Of a stretch of 20,932 nt of DNA, positions 1 through 8,916 are shown piece by piece. Positions within the stretch are counted from its first letter, which is position 1, and every line of letters begins with the position of its first letter. Location of the stretch: assembly GCA_003518245.1 (NCBI GenBank), contig DOZA01000213.1, forward strand, positions 2,838 to 23,769, read 5' to 3'. The notes beneath the pieces were generated by a model. That model did no database searches, was not told the origin of the DNA, and saw only the letters and a list, made by a program, of their open reading frames with translations. This stretch comes from Bacteroidales bacterium. Its GTDB lineage: Bacteria > Bacteroidota > Bacteroidia > Bacteroidales > VadinHA17. The position numbers and the translations under genes were made by a program.

Positions 1-421
1 ATTTTTCTGCTATTTCTTTGTATTTGAAACCCTGTACATGCATCCTGAAGGGGATTTTAAACTCATCTTCAAGACTGTCAATAACTTTTTCAAGTTCTTC
101 AAGCGAATAGCTTGATTCTGGAGAGTTGAAACCTGAGTCCTGGGGCAGGTTTAAAAAATAAAGATCCTGTGAACCATCTATAATAGTATTCTCTTTAACA
201 GCACGCCTGTAGTTATTTATAAAGTTGTTCTTCATAATGGTGAAAACCCATGCTTTCAGGTTCGTGTAGTCCACAAACTTATCCTGATAGGTTATAGCCT
301 TCATGTAAGTGTCCTGTACAAGGTCTTTGGCTTTTGTATGATCGGAAGTCAGACTGAGGGCAAACTTCATCAGATTGTCTTCAAGACTGACCAGGTTATT
401 ATTGAATTCAAGTGTTGTCAT
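1..421 (-). CDS. ECF-type RNA polymerase sigma-70 factor (3' end outside window)
   Basis: Translating the reverse strand from the ATG at 421 gives an open frame of 140 codons that runs off the left edge, so the C-terminus is missing. The protein begins MTTLEFNNNLVSLEDNLMKF. Residues about 10-75 match sigma region 2, with the core-binding segment DLVQDTYMKA and the -10 recognition helix around NLKAWVFTIMKNNFINNYRR. After a polar linker, SLEELEKVIDSLEDEFKIPF and GFKYKEIAEK are the start of region 4, which contacts the -35 element. ECF factors of this size normally have 160-190 residues, so about 20-50 are lost to the edge. No anti-sigma gene is visible. It is transcribed divergently from the hydrolase at 717. 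The regulon cannot be told from the sequence. Confidence 0.9.
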   Translation of the reverse strand, partial: MTTLEFNNNLVSLEDNLMKFALSLTSDHTKAKDLVQDTYMKAITYQDKFVDYTNLKAWVFTIMKNNFINNYRRAVKENTIIDGSQDLYFLNLPQDSGFNSPESSYSLEELEKVIDSLEDEFKIPFRMHVQGFKYKEIAEK

Positions 422-453
422 CGTTTAAACTATTTTGGGTGTTTAATTATTGT

Positions 454-461
454 CAAAAATA
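454..461 (-). promoter_or_regulatory. Candidate -7 box for the ECF sigma gene
   Basis: Read on the minus strand the octamer is TATTTTTG, which fits the Bacteroidota -7 consensus TAnnTTTG. It lies 33 bases upstream of the ATG at 421. I see no convincing -33 TTTG at the usual distance. The surrounding 422-716 gap is AT-rich, so a chance match is quite possible. Confidence 0.3.
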
Positions 462-716
462 TATAAACAATATAAGATAATAAAATCCGAAAATCTTAAA
501 TTGTTCTTCCATGAACAATATTCTAAATAGTAGACTTTCAGTAATTAGTTGGTAAGCAACATAATAACTGGGATTCAATAATTGTGATATAAATTGTTTC
601 CAAATAGATTATATGCAGATTATTATTTTTACGAGATTGAATTGGAATGATTGAATGGTGAACAGGTCAATGCATACTGACGGATATTTTTTAGTATATT
701 TAAATAAACATTAAAC

Positions 717-1541
717 ATGAGGATTAAATTAGCAGCTGAAGGCAGAGTAGATCTGAGTGCACTTTATATGCCTGTTGAAAATGCAACGGCCTGCGTAATA
801 ATGGTCCATGGTTTAGGTGAACATATTGGACGATATAAAAATTTGGCAGCCTATTTTAATAAGCATGATTATTCTTTCATAGGAGTTGATCTGCCGGGAC
901 ATGGACAGTCACCTGGCAAAAGGGGGCATATAAATAATTTCAAAGAATACATGGCCATTATTAATGTTATGATTGATTATATTACAGAAAAGGAAGGTAA
1001 AATACCTATGATCCTTTACGGTCATAGCCTTGGTGGTGCAATTGCACTCAGCTATATGCTGGAAAGTACCAGGATATTCAGGGGAATTGTTACTTCACCC
1101 TGGATAAAACTAAGTTTTAAGACATCAAAGTTTAAATTATTCCTGGCTTCGGTGGTAAGTAGAATACTACCTTCGATGTTGCAGCCAGCCGGACTTGATC
1201 CCAATGATATTTCTACCGATAAAGCTGTTGTAAGAGAATACCGCTCAGACCCACTTATTCATTCATTAATATCTGTGGGCCTTTTTTCAATGGCAACGGA
1301 TAACGCGGCAATGTTAATGACCTGCAGGGATGGATTAAAAAACCCTGTTTTATTATTGCACAGTATAAAGGACAGGATAACATCCGCTGAAGGCTCAGCT
1401 GAATTTGCAGCAAACAATCGCATGGTTGAATTAAAAATCTGGGAAAATGGTCTTCACGAACTTCACAACGAGGTTTTCAGGGACGAAATCATGAATTACA
1501 TTATTAATTGGTTAGAAAAACAGAATGGAATTAAGAACTAA
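717..1541 (+). CDS. Alpha/beta hydrolase, monoacylglycerol lipase-like (S33/Hydrolase_4 type)
   Basis: This 274-residue protein has an alpha/beta-hydrolase fold. The oxyanion-hole motif HGLGEH is at 31-36, the nucleophile elbow GHSLGG at 102-107 gives Ser104, LLLHSIKD gives the probable acid Asp219, and GLHELHNE gives the probable catalytic His248. HGxGEH together with HELHNE is typical of monoglyceride lipase and lysophospholipase-like enzymes, which cleave acyl chains from glycerol esters. The exact substrate is not shown. There is no signal peptide, so it is probably cytoplasmic. The ATG at 717 places the first beta strand normally. Its last 17 bases overlap the start of the GSCFA gene, suggesting translational coupling. 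The 295-base gap upstream holds no gene I can support. Confidence 0.9.
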   Translation: MRIKLAAEGRVDLSALYMPVENATACVIMVHGLGEHIGRYKNLAAYFNKHDYSFIGVDLPGHGQSPGKRGHINNFKEYMAIINVMIDYITEKEGKIPMILYGHSLGGAIALSYMLESTRIFRGIVTSPWIKLSFKTSKFKLFLASVVSRILPSMLQPAGLDPNDISTDKAVVREYRSDPLIHSLISVGLFSMATDNAAMLMTCRDGLKNPVLLLHSIKDRITSAEGSAEFAANNRMVELKIWENGLHELHNEVFRDEIMNYIINWLEKQNGIKN

Positions 1542-2502
1542 AATTGAAGCTGATCCTGCAAGACAGGGAATAGATTATGACACACCTGTATTATTTACAG
1601 GGTCATGCTTTGCAGGGGAGATAGGGCGTCAATTTATATATGGTAAAATGGATGTTCTTATAAACCCTTTCGGGGTTTTGTATAATCCTTATTCAACGGC
1701 CAGGGCACTGGAAATAATAATGGAAGGCAGGCTCTTTGAAAAAGATGATCTCTATTATCATAATAATAAATACCTGAGTTTTTTGCATGATACAAGTTTT
1801 TCTTCAGGTACTAGTCAGGAAAGCATAGACAGGATTAACAGTTCAGTCTCGCAGGCTCATAGTTTTCTCTCAGGTGCTTCTTTTTTATTTATTACCTTCG
1901 GCACTGCCTGGGTCTACAGGTGGAAAGACAATAATGAGATCGTAGCTAACTGTCATAAGATTCCTGCTGCCAAATTTACCAGGCAACTTCTTGATGTTGA
2001 AGATATTTTTGATACATGGAGTAAAATACTGTCAAAATTAAAGAAATTCAATCCCAGTTTAAAAATAGTGTTTACAGTTAGTCCTGTACGCCATCTTAAA
2101 GATGGCGCTCATGGCAACCAGTTGAGTAAATCGATTCTGATCATTGCAATAAATAAACTATTATCCTCAGATAAATCACTTTCATATTTCCCTTCTTATG
2201 AGATAGTTTTAGACGAACTGCGGGATTACAGGTTCTATAGCAAGGATATGGTACATCCTTCAGAGACCGCGATCGAATATATCTGGGAAATATTCAGGGA
2301 GGTTTATTTTAAGCCCGGAACCAATATCATTTATGAAAAGATTGCAAAAATCACCGAGGCCACCCGTCATAGAATATCTGGAAATGATCCTTATACCCTG
2401 GCTGCATTCAGAAACTCAATGCTGCAAAAGATTGAAAAGATAAAGAATGATTATCCCTTCGTCGACATGGGAGCGGAAGAAAAATATTTCAACAGGCTCT
2501 AG
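1525..2502 (+). CDS. GSCFA domain-containing protein (SGNH-hydrolase-like)
   Basis: This 325-residue protein has the motif that names the GSCFA family, at residues 26-30 (FTGSCFAGEIG), followed by NPFGVLYNP and TFGTAWVYR. The Ser in GSCFA corresponds to the nucleophile block of SGNH/GDSL esterases. DMVHPS at 241-246 supplies a matching D-x-x-H block, so an acyl- or acetyl-esterase activity on a glycan or lipid is a reasonable inference, not shown. No signal peptide is visible. The start ATG at 1525 lies inside the 3' end of the upstream hydrolase gene in another frame (17-base overlap), and the family's usual beginning a few residues before the GSCFA block supports it. Two linked esterase-like genes suggest a shared small pathway. 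Confidence 0.92.
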   Translation: MELRTKIEADPARQGIDYDTPVLFTGSCFAGEIGRQFIYGKMDVLINPFGVLYNPYSTARALEIIMEGRLFEKDDLYYHNNKYLSFLHDTSFSSGTSQESIDRINSSVSQAHSFLSGASFLFITFGTAWVYRWKDNNEIVANCHKIPAAKFTRQLLDVEDIFDTWSKILSKLKKFNPSLKIVFTVSPVRHLKDGAHGNQLSKSILIIAINKLLSSDKSLSYFPSYEIVLDELRDYRFYSKDMVHPSETAIEYIWEIFREVYFKPGTNIIYEKIAKITEATRHRISGNDPYTLAAFRNSMLQKIEKIKNDYPFVDMGAEEKYFNRL

Positions 2503-2578
2503 TTTAAGTAAAATAAACTTTATGTCTAAATAAGTGTTTAAATTATTAAACAGTATTTAAGATTTTTAATCATTGTTG

Positions 2579-2593
2579 TCCGGTAAAACCGGA
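2579..2593 (+). terminator. Possible weak terminator after the GSCFA gene
   Basis: The perfect inverted repeat TCCGGT-AAA-ACCGGA is followed by an AT-rich stretch with TTTTTATT. It lies 77 bases after the GSCFA stop. The stem is only 6 bp and the T run does not follow directly, so it may be weak or incidental. Confidence 0.35.
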
Positions 2594-2675
2594 ATTTAAT
2601 TAATTTTTATTGTTATTTGTCTGATAATAGATACCATATTTGAGAACGTCCAGTTATGTTTTAACTTACTTTTGA

Positions 2676-2840
2676 CTATGGAAAGTTCTGTTTCAGCTGC
2701 TTAAACAAAGTTTCCATAATGTAAAGCCGTTTTAAGTCTTGTTTGCTTAATCGGCTGTCCGATAAACTTGAAGCATATTTTCGATATATATCCTCCTCAA
2801 TCGGGACATATACTTCTTTACCAAGAATGAGAACATCCAT
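2676..2840 (-). CDS. Small orphan ORF, hypothetical (54 aa)
   Basis: From the ATG at 2840 on the minus strand a 54-residue frame runs to a TAG at 2676-2678. The product begins MDVLILGKEVYVPIEEDIYR and ends METLFKQLKQNFP. The mix of charged and hydrophobic residues and the helical C-terminal half look protein-like, but I do not recognise a family. There is no clear ribosome binding site, and the frame stays open 23 codons further upstream, antisense to the conserved part of the adjacent pseudogene. It is either a short independent gene or a relic of whatever broke that gene. Confidence is low. Confidence 0.3.
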   Translation of the reverse strand: MDVLILGKEVYVPIEEDIYRKYASSLSDSRLSKQDLKRLYIMETLFKQLKQNFP

Positions 2841-3159
2841 GGTCCATGGATTACTCTTGAATTTCAGCGTGGGGAGTTCTTTTATTATCCTTTAATAGCC
2901 GTGTGGCTTGAGGACCTGGAAGGTAAATATATCCAGACTCTTTTTGTTCCACAGTCTGTGGCTACTTCTGTATTCCGTTTTGGCAGTGTTGAAGATGGCA
3001 AATGGAAAGCTGGTATCAGGCGCTGGCCTCAAACATTACCTTACTGGGCACAGCCATCCATCCGGTTTCACAGGTGAATTATTCAATGATCTGAGCACAA
3101 TAACCACAGCTTTGAATATTGCTGATTCAATAATAGTGTATATGGGTAAGAGAAAATGA
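2838..3159 (+). pseudogene. Degraded gene: two fragments of one protein family joined by an out-of-frame deletion
   Basis: One frame (2844 to a TGA at 3075-3077) encodes a conserved-looking stretch: PWITLEFQRGEFFYYPLIAV, then WLEDLEGKYIQTLF, then RRWPQTLPYW. From about 3046 the next frame reads GHSHPSGFTGELFNDLSTIT, then TALNIADSIIVYMGKRK, to a TGA at 3157-3159. From memory, both segments resemble parts of the same Bacteroidota secreted family, the first near the N-terminus and the second at the very C-terminus. The middle, expected to be 100 or more residues, is missing. No signal peptide precedes the first piece, and a stop at 2769-2771 limits it upstream. The longest ATG-initiated frame here (2908-3159) is an artefact of reading the second frame backwards. 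The gene is therefore broken at the 5' end and in the middle. Confidence 0.6.
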
Positions 3160-3161
3160 TA

Positions 3162-3533
3162 TTATCTTGAGTCGATAAGTATCTTTTTGACTATACGGGT
3201 ATTATCTTCAAACTGAATTATGACCAGGTATATTCCTTTCTGTACGTCAGAAAAACTTATTTCAGCCCTGTTGCGTGGATAATTATATTTTTCCCTCGTT
3301 GTTTCCTGTCCGATAATATTGGTTAACCTGATAAAAACAAATGCCTTATCACTTGTTATGGTAAAACGGTTACCGGTAACCGGTACAGGGAAGATCTTTG
3401 TATTTGTATCTTCTTCAAAGGATTTTTCAAAGGATATTTTATTTTCCCCGGAAGTGGTTTTATCAACAGCTTGTCCTGAGATATGTGCTGAACAGGTGAA
3501 AATCAATAATATACCAAGAGTTAATGTCCGCAT
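3162..3533 (-). CDS. Short secreted protein with type IX secretion (Por) C-terminal sorting domain
   Basis: This 123-residue protein begins with a signal peptide (hydrophobic core LTLGILLIFTCSAHISG, likely cleaved near residue 20). A polar linker of about 25 residues follows. Residues about 46-121 look like a type A T9SS sorting domain: KIFPVPVTGNRFTI, then VFIRLTNIIGQE, then the ending KGIYLVIIQFEDNTRIVKKI. Such domains normally sit at the end of large cargo proteins and direct export through the Por machinery and anchoring to the cell surface. Here there is almost no cargo. Its stop is only 2 bases from the end of the pseudogene on the other strand. A possible -7 box lies at 3582-3589 (AATATTTG on the minus strand), with TTG at 3610-3612. 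Confidence 0.8.
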   Translation of the reverse strand: MRTLTLGILLIFTCSAHISGQAVDKTTSGENKISFEKSFEEDTNTKIFPVPVTGNRFTITSDKAFVFIRLTNIIGQETTREKYNYPRNRAEISFSDVQKGIYLVIIQFEDNTRIVKKILIDSR

Positions 3534-3693
3534 TTCCAGCCCGGATTTTTAGTTTTATACGCAAAAATCATGCTAAAGATACAAATATTTATATATTTCG
3601 GGTTTTTAACAATTTAATTCTCAGCTTATTTACAAAAAGTGGATTTTTCAATGTTTTAAAAAAAGATTAATTTCGCATGAATGAGGATTAGTT

Positions 3694-4947
3694 ATGAAAG
3701 ACTTACAGGGCATTAAGCAACGATTCGGGATCATAGGTAATTATATTGGTCTTAACAGGGCAATTGACATAGCTATTCAGGTTGCTCCAACAGATCTTTC
3801 TGTACTTATATCGGGAGAAAGTGGGACAGGCAAGGAAATATTTCCGCAAATAATACATCATCACAGCAAGCGCAAGCATGGCCAATATATTGCTGTTAAC
3901 TGTGGTGCAATACCAGAGGGTACCATCGATTCAGAACTGTTTGGTCATGAAAAAGGTGCTTTTACAGGTGCTACCGACAGCCGTAAGGGTTATTTCGAGG
4001 GAGCAAGCGGAGGTACAATTTTCCTTGATGAAGTTGCCGAACTGCCATTATCCACACAGGTAAGATTACTCAGGGTGCTTGAGTCAGGTGAGTTTATCAG
4101 GGTGGGCTCATCAAAAGTACAGAAAACAGATGTAAGAGTTATCGCAGCCACCAATATCGAAATCCTGGAAGCTGTTAAATCAGGAAAATTCAGGGAGGAC
4201 CTGTTTTACAGACTAAATACTGTACCTATAAAAATACCAGCACTGAAAGACAGGGGTGATGATATACTGCTGTTATTCAGGAAATTTGCTGCCGATTTTG
4301 CCGAGAAATACCGCATGCCGGCAGTTAAACTTACTGAAGATACCAGGATAATGCTAACATCGTATTCATGGCCCGGTAACGTGAGGCAATTGAAAAATAT
4401 TACCGAGCAGATTTCAATTATTGAAGACTCAAGAGAAATTGACGCGGAGATATTAAAAGCTTACCTGCCTGATTATGGCGTAATAAAACTGCCTGCTGTA
4501 ATTAGAAAAGAATCAGAGAGCTCATTCTCTTCTGAAAGAGATATATTGTATAAAATACTCTTCGATATGAAGAATGATATGAATGATCTTAAAAAACTGG
4601 TTCTCGACTTGCTGCGTGAAGATCCTGCTTCAGTAAATCTCGATGATCATACTTCAGGGATGATTCAGAGATTATATGATGAAACGGGCATACGAAATAT
4701 ACACCACGGGGATCGTAAGGAAGGTGATGATACAAGGATTAAGTATTCCCGGGAGAAACAGGCCGGCCAGATTCAGGATACCGAAGAGATCATTGAAGAG
4801 TCACTTTCTCTGGTGGATAAAGAGATAGAACTGATAAGCAAAGCCCTTGAAAAGCATAATGGTAAAAGAAAACTTGCCGCAGATGAACTTGGGATATCGG
4901 AAAGGACACTTTACAGGAAGATTAAAGAATATGGGATCGATCTATAA
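3694..4947 (+). CDS. Sigma-54-dependent transcriptional activator, Fis family, no receiver domain
   Basis: This 417-residue enhancer-binding protein starts almost directly with the AAA+ domain: Walker A GESGTGKE at 41-48, the sigma-54-contacting loop GAFTGA at 88-93, Walker B GTIFLDE at 108-114, FREDLFYRLN with candidate arginine fingers at 167-176, and sensor II WPGNVRQLKN at 226-235. A variable linker follows. A Fis-type helix-turn-helix lies at about 382-415 (NGKRKLAADELGISERTLYR). It uses ATP to remodel RNA polymerase carrying RpoN. Without a response-regulator receiver it must be controlled by level, by a partner protein, or be constitutive, as in PspF. Its 3' end overlaps lptE by 17 bases. 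The order activator-lptE-TPR-secG is, to my knowledge, recurrent in Bacteroidota. Targets are unknown, but two sigma-54-like elements occur in this window. Confidence 0.95.
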   Translation: MKDLQGIKQRFGIIGNYIGLNRAIDIAIQVAPTDLSVLISGESGTGKEIFPQIIHHHSKRKHGQYIAVNCGAIPEGTIDSELFGHEKGAFTGATDSRKGYFEGASGGTIFLDEVAELPLSTQVRLLRVLESGEFIRVGSSKVQKTDVRVIAATNIEILEAVKSGKFREDLFYRLNTVPIKIPALKDRGDDILLLFRKFAADFAEKYRMPAVKLTEDTRIMLTSYSWPGNVRQLKNITEQISIIEDSREIDAEILKAYLPDYGVIKLPAVIRKESESSFSSERDILYKILFDMKNDMNDLKKLVLDLLREDPASVNLDDHTSGMIQRLYDETGIRNIHHGDRKEGDDTRIKYSREKQAGQIQDTEEIIEESLSLVDKEIELISKALEKHNGKRKLAADELGISERTLYRKIKEYGIDL

Positions 4948-5476
4948 TAAAAAATATTCAGTGAATATATCCGGAATATTATTTGTTGCTGCACTCATTT
5001 TGCTTGCATTAACAGGCTCAGGATGTAAGGTGACTTATTCATTCAGTGGAGCAAGTATATCACCCGATGTTAAAACTATAAGTGTGGATTATTTTGAGAA
5101 CAGGGCCAACCTGGTTCAGCCAGGGCTGAGTCAGTATATAACTGACGAATTGATGGATAAATGCAGGGCACAGACAAATCTTAACTTTGTTAATGAAACA
5201 GGGGATGTCAGTTTTGAGGGGGAAATTAATGACTACCGTACAGAACCGCTAACAGTATCAGGTGATGCCAGGGCTGCAATGAACAGGTTTACTATCGCAG
5301 TAAGGGTTAAGTTTACAAACATAGTGGAACCTGAATTCAGCTTTGAGCAAGCTTTCACAAGGTATGAAGATTATGATAGCTCCAAGGAATTAAGCCAGGT
5401 TGAACAGGAGCTTACTGAAAAGATAATTGAACAAATAGTTGAAGACATTTTTAACCGGGCATTTGTGAACTGGTAA
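4931..5476 (+). CDS. lptE: LPS assembly lipoprotein LptE
   Basis: LptE plugs the LptD barrel in the outer membrane and helps insert lipopolysaccharide. I chose the ATG at 4931 (181 residues) over the longer frame from 4847. The 28 extra residues would lie inside the upstream activator gene and bury the signal sequence. From 4931 the protein starts with a short basic stretch and a hydrophobic core (ISGILFVAALILLALTGSGC), giving lipidation at Cys32, and AGGAAG lies 10 bases upstream. The mature part begins KVTYSFSGASI and continues ISVDYFENRANLVQPGLSQY, typical of Bacteroidota LptE. The C-terminus (ELTEKIIEQIVEDIFNRAF) is helical. It overlaps the activator by 17 bases and is followed after 1 base by the TPR gene. 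Confidence 0.9.
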   Translation: MGSIYNKKYSVNISGILFVAALILLALTGSGCKVTYSFSGASISPDVKTISVDYFENRANLVQPGLSQYITDELMDKCRAQTNLNFVNETGDVSFEGEINDYRTEPLTVSGDARAAMNRFTIAVRVKFTNIVEPEFSFEQAFTRYEDYDSSKELSQVEQELTEKIIEQIVEDIFNRAFVNW

Positions 5477-5477
5477 T

Positions 5478-6374
5478 ATGAATAAGGCTGATTTTATAAA
5501 TATTATAAAAGAACAAAGGGTTCTGTCTGATAATGAATATGATGATATTTTCAGGATAGCTGATAAATATCCTTATTTCCAGTCAGCTTATGTATTACTG
5601 CTAAACTCGTTATACAGAAAAGATGATATTGAATTCACAGACAGATTAAAGGAAGCTGCTATATATATTGCCGACAGGGAAGTGCTATATAACCATTTGA
5701 ATTCCGGTGAATGGTCACCGGAACCTGAAAAGGTGCTGAAAGAAAAACCTGTTGCCAGACAATCAGGACCAGAAGTTGAGGAAATTGCAGATAGTAGGGA
5801 GGAGAAATCTGAAGAAAGAGAAAAAAAGAAAGATGTAAGCTTTGAACAGGATAAAAAGCAAGAAAGGTATGAACCGGTGTCCGGTCGATCGCGGGAAGAA
5901 TTGATCAGGGAAATAGAGACCCGGCTGAGTGAGATAAGTGGAGAGGGTATATTGCAGCTCGACGAATCAGCCGATGTACAGGAGGATGAGAATAATGGTA
6001 ACGAGCACATCAGGTATGATTATGACCTGCCCGTTAATAATGATCTGCTTGACCTGGATACAGAAAATGATCCTCCTTCTCAACCTGTTTTTCTTAATGA
6101 TGATGAACTGGTTGACAGGTTCATTAATGCAAATCCGAGAATTGAACCCCAGCAGGAAAAGGATGATTCTGAAAACGAAGATATCTCATTAAAGAGCGGG
6201 GAAGAGTCGTCTCACCTGGTATCTGAAACACTTGCAAGTATCTACCTCTCTCAGGGTTACTATTCAAAAGCAATAAGTATTTATGAAAAATTAAGTTTGA
6301 AATATCCGGAAAAAAGTAGTTACTTTGCGAGCCAAATAGAGAAGATAAAAGAGATTATATTAAAAACTGGTTAG
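5478..6374 (+). CDS. TPR-containing hypothetical protein of the lptE-secG cluster
   Basis: This 298-residue protein has three parts. The N-terminal helical region (1-75) begins MNKADFINIIKEQRVLSDNE and includes KYPYFQSAYVLLLNSLY. A long, highly charged, probably disordered linker (about 80-245) is rich in Glu, Lys and Asp and contains the conserved-looking LVDRFINANPRIEP at 211-224. A C-terminal TPR-like hairpin lies at about 247-285 (ETLASIYLSQGYYSKAISIY). There is no signal peptide or membrane span, so it is probably cytoplasmic. It starts 1 base after the lptE stop and ends exactly where secG starts. Its function is unknown. I believe proteins of this shape occupy the same place in other Bacteroidota, which hints at a scaffold role in envelope biogenesis. 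Confidence 0.8.
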   Translation: MNKADFINIIKEQRVLSDNEYDDIFRIADKYPYFQSAYVLLLNSLYRKDDIEFTDRLKEAAIYIADREVLYNHLNSGEWSPEPEKVLKEKPVARQSGPEVEEIADSREEKSEEREKKKDVSFEQDKKQERYEPVSGRSREELIREIETRLSEISGEGILQLDESADVQEDENNGNEHIRYDYDLPVNNDLLDLDTENDPPSQPVFLNDDELVDRFINANPRIEPQQEKDDSENEDISLKSGEESSHLVSETLASIYLSQGYYSKAISIYEKLSLKYPEKSSYFASQIEKIKEIILKTG

Positions 6375-6722
6375 ATGGGTATTTATGTTTTTATTTCAGT
6401 AATAGTAATTATTGCCTGCGTATTACAGGTAATGGTCGTGCTTGTGCAGAATTCAAAAGGAGGTGGCCTGGCTGCTAATTTTACTTCAACAGGTCAATCA
6501 ATGGGAGTAAGGAAAACAGCCGATTTCCTTGAAAAAGCTACATGGACGCTTGCAGTGGTAATACTTGTACTCAGTATAGTGGCTACTGCAGCTATACCTC
6601 ATGGAGTAGAGGAAGAATCATCAAGGATACAGGAACAGATAGATAATGCTGTTGACCCAACATCCATACCTAATCTGCCAACTGCAATTCCTGAACAGGG
6701 CAGTGGAGATCAGGGTGAATAA
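6375..6722 (+). CDS. secG: Preprotein translocase subunit SecG
   Basis: SecG is the small accessory subunit of the SecYEG channel in the inner membrane. The 115-residue protein has two membrane helices, at about 2-24 (YVFISVIVIIACVLQVMVVL) and 53-74 (KATWTLAVVILVLSIVATAA). They flank the family's conserved cytoplasmic loop VQNSKGGGLAANF. The acidic, Pro-rich tail after residue 80 is common in this phylum. The ATG directly follows the TAG of the TPR gene with no spacer, showing tight co-translation. It is the last gene of the cluster and is followed by a strong terminator. Confidence 0.95.
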   Translation: MGIYVFISVIVIIACVLQVMVVLVQNSKGGGLAANFTSTGQSMGVRKTADFLEKATWTLAVVILVLSIVATAAIPHGVEEESSRIQEQIDNAVDPTSIPNLPTAIPEQGSGDQGE

Positions 6723-6742
6723 TAAAATAATTATAAGATATT

Positions 6743-6778
6743 AAAATGTCAGTTTGTCACCAAACTGACATTTTTTTT
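6743..6778 (+). terminator. Strong intrinsic terminator after secG
   Basis: A perfect 14-bp stem (AAAATGTCAGTTTG, loop TCAC, then CAAACTGACATTTT) runs into eight consecutive T. It starts 20 bases after the secG stop and separates the lptE-secG cluster from groES. Confidence 0.95.
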
Positions 6779-6823
6779 GCAATTATGGCGTACCGGGTAA
6801 TATAAAAATGTCAGAAAAACCAT

Positions 6824-6840
6824 TTGGCACAGATTCTGTA
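6824..6840 (+). promoter_or_regulatory. Sigma-54-like promoter element upstream of groES
   Basis: TTGGCACAGATTCTGTA matches the -24/-12 consensus YTGGCACGrNNNTTGCW at most positions. The -24 block TTGGCAC is perfect and the spacing is right, but the essential -12 GC is GT here. It predicts a start near 6851 and a leader of about 38 nt. An alternative -7 box TAAATTTA at 6856-6863 is imperfect (TAnnTTTG expected) and has no TTTG at a proper distance. No CIRCE inverted repeat is seen. Confidence 0.4.
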
Positions 6841-6888
6841 AAACGAGGGTGTCGGTAAATTTAATGTTTAACAAATCAAATATGTAAA

Positions 6889-7167
6889 ATGGCAAAATTA
6901 AAAGGTAAAATATTAGCAGGTAAAGTACTTGTTAAACCTCATGAAGCAGAGGGAAAAACAGCAAGCGGTATAATTATTCCTGACAGTGCAAAGGAAAAAC
7001 CACAACAGGGCACCATAGCACTGGTTGGTGCATCTAAAAAAGATGAAGAGATGGAGGTAAAACCAGATGATGTTGTTCTTTATGGTAAATATGCCGGTCA
7101 GGAACTAAACATTGACGGTGAAGATTACCTTTTGATGTCTCAATCTGATATTCTATACATTGTATAA
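6889..7167 (+). CDS. groES: Co-chaperonin GroES
   Basis: GroES caps the GroEL ring so that substrate proteins fold in a closed chamber in the cytoplasm. The 92-residue length is normal. The start [20 protein letters not shown], the mobile loop region [20 protein letters not shown], and the C-terminal strands around [20 protein letters not shown] all fit the family. It is the first gene of the groESL operon, 26 bases before groEL. The only promoter-like signal found upstream resembles a sigma-54 element. Confidence 0.98.
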   Translation: MAKLKGKILAGKVLVKPHEAEGKTASGIIIPDSAKEKPQQGTIALVGASKKDEEMEVKPDDVVLYGKYAGQELNIDGEDYLLMSQSDILYIV

Positions 7168-7178
7168 AAACGTAATAA

Positions 7179-8831
<1,653 letters not shown>

Positions 8832-8874
8832 CAAACGCGGATTTAATCCCTTGCTTGCGCAGGGAACGAAGGAT

Positions 8875-8916
8875 AAAGAGAGCCGGTTAATTTATGACCG
8901 GTTCTTTATTTTTTTT
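8875..8916 (+). terminator. Intrinsic terminator of groESL, overlapping the 3' end of cstA
   Basis: AGAGAGCCGGT pairs with ACCGGTTCTTT (two G-U wobbles) around a loop at 8888-8895, and ATTTTTTTT follows. It starts about 45 bases after the groEL stop. The 3' arm and T run are also the last codons of cstA on the other strand (Lys-rich end KKIKNRS), and the cstA stop sits in the loop. On the minus strand there is no good T run, so it probably serves groESL only. Confidence 0.8.

Noticed and set aside
3368..3381. 14-bp perfect palindrome GGTTACCGGTAACC
   Set aside because: It lies inside the coding sequence of the T9SS-tail protein (codons for the VTGN segment), not near a promoter, so it is probably coincidental.
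5588..6010. Minus-strand Ser-rich frame of 140 codons
   Set aside because: It is the complement of the Glu/Lys/Asp-rich linker of the TPR protein, which gives Ser/Phe-rich shadow translations.
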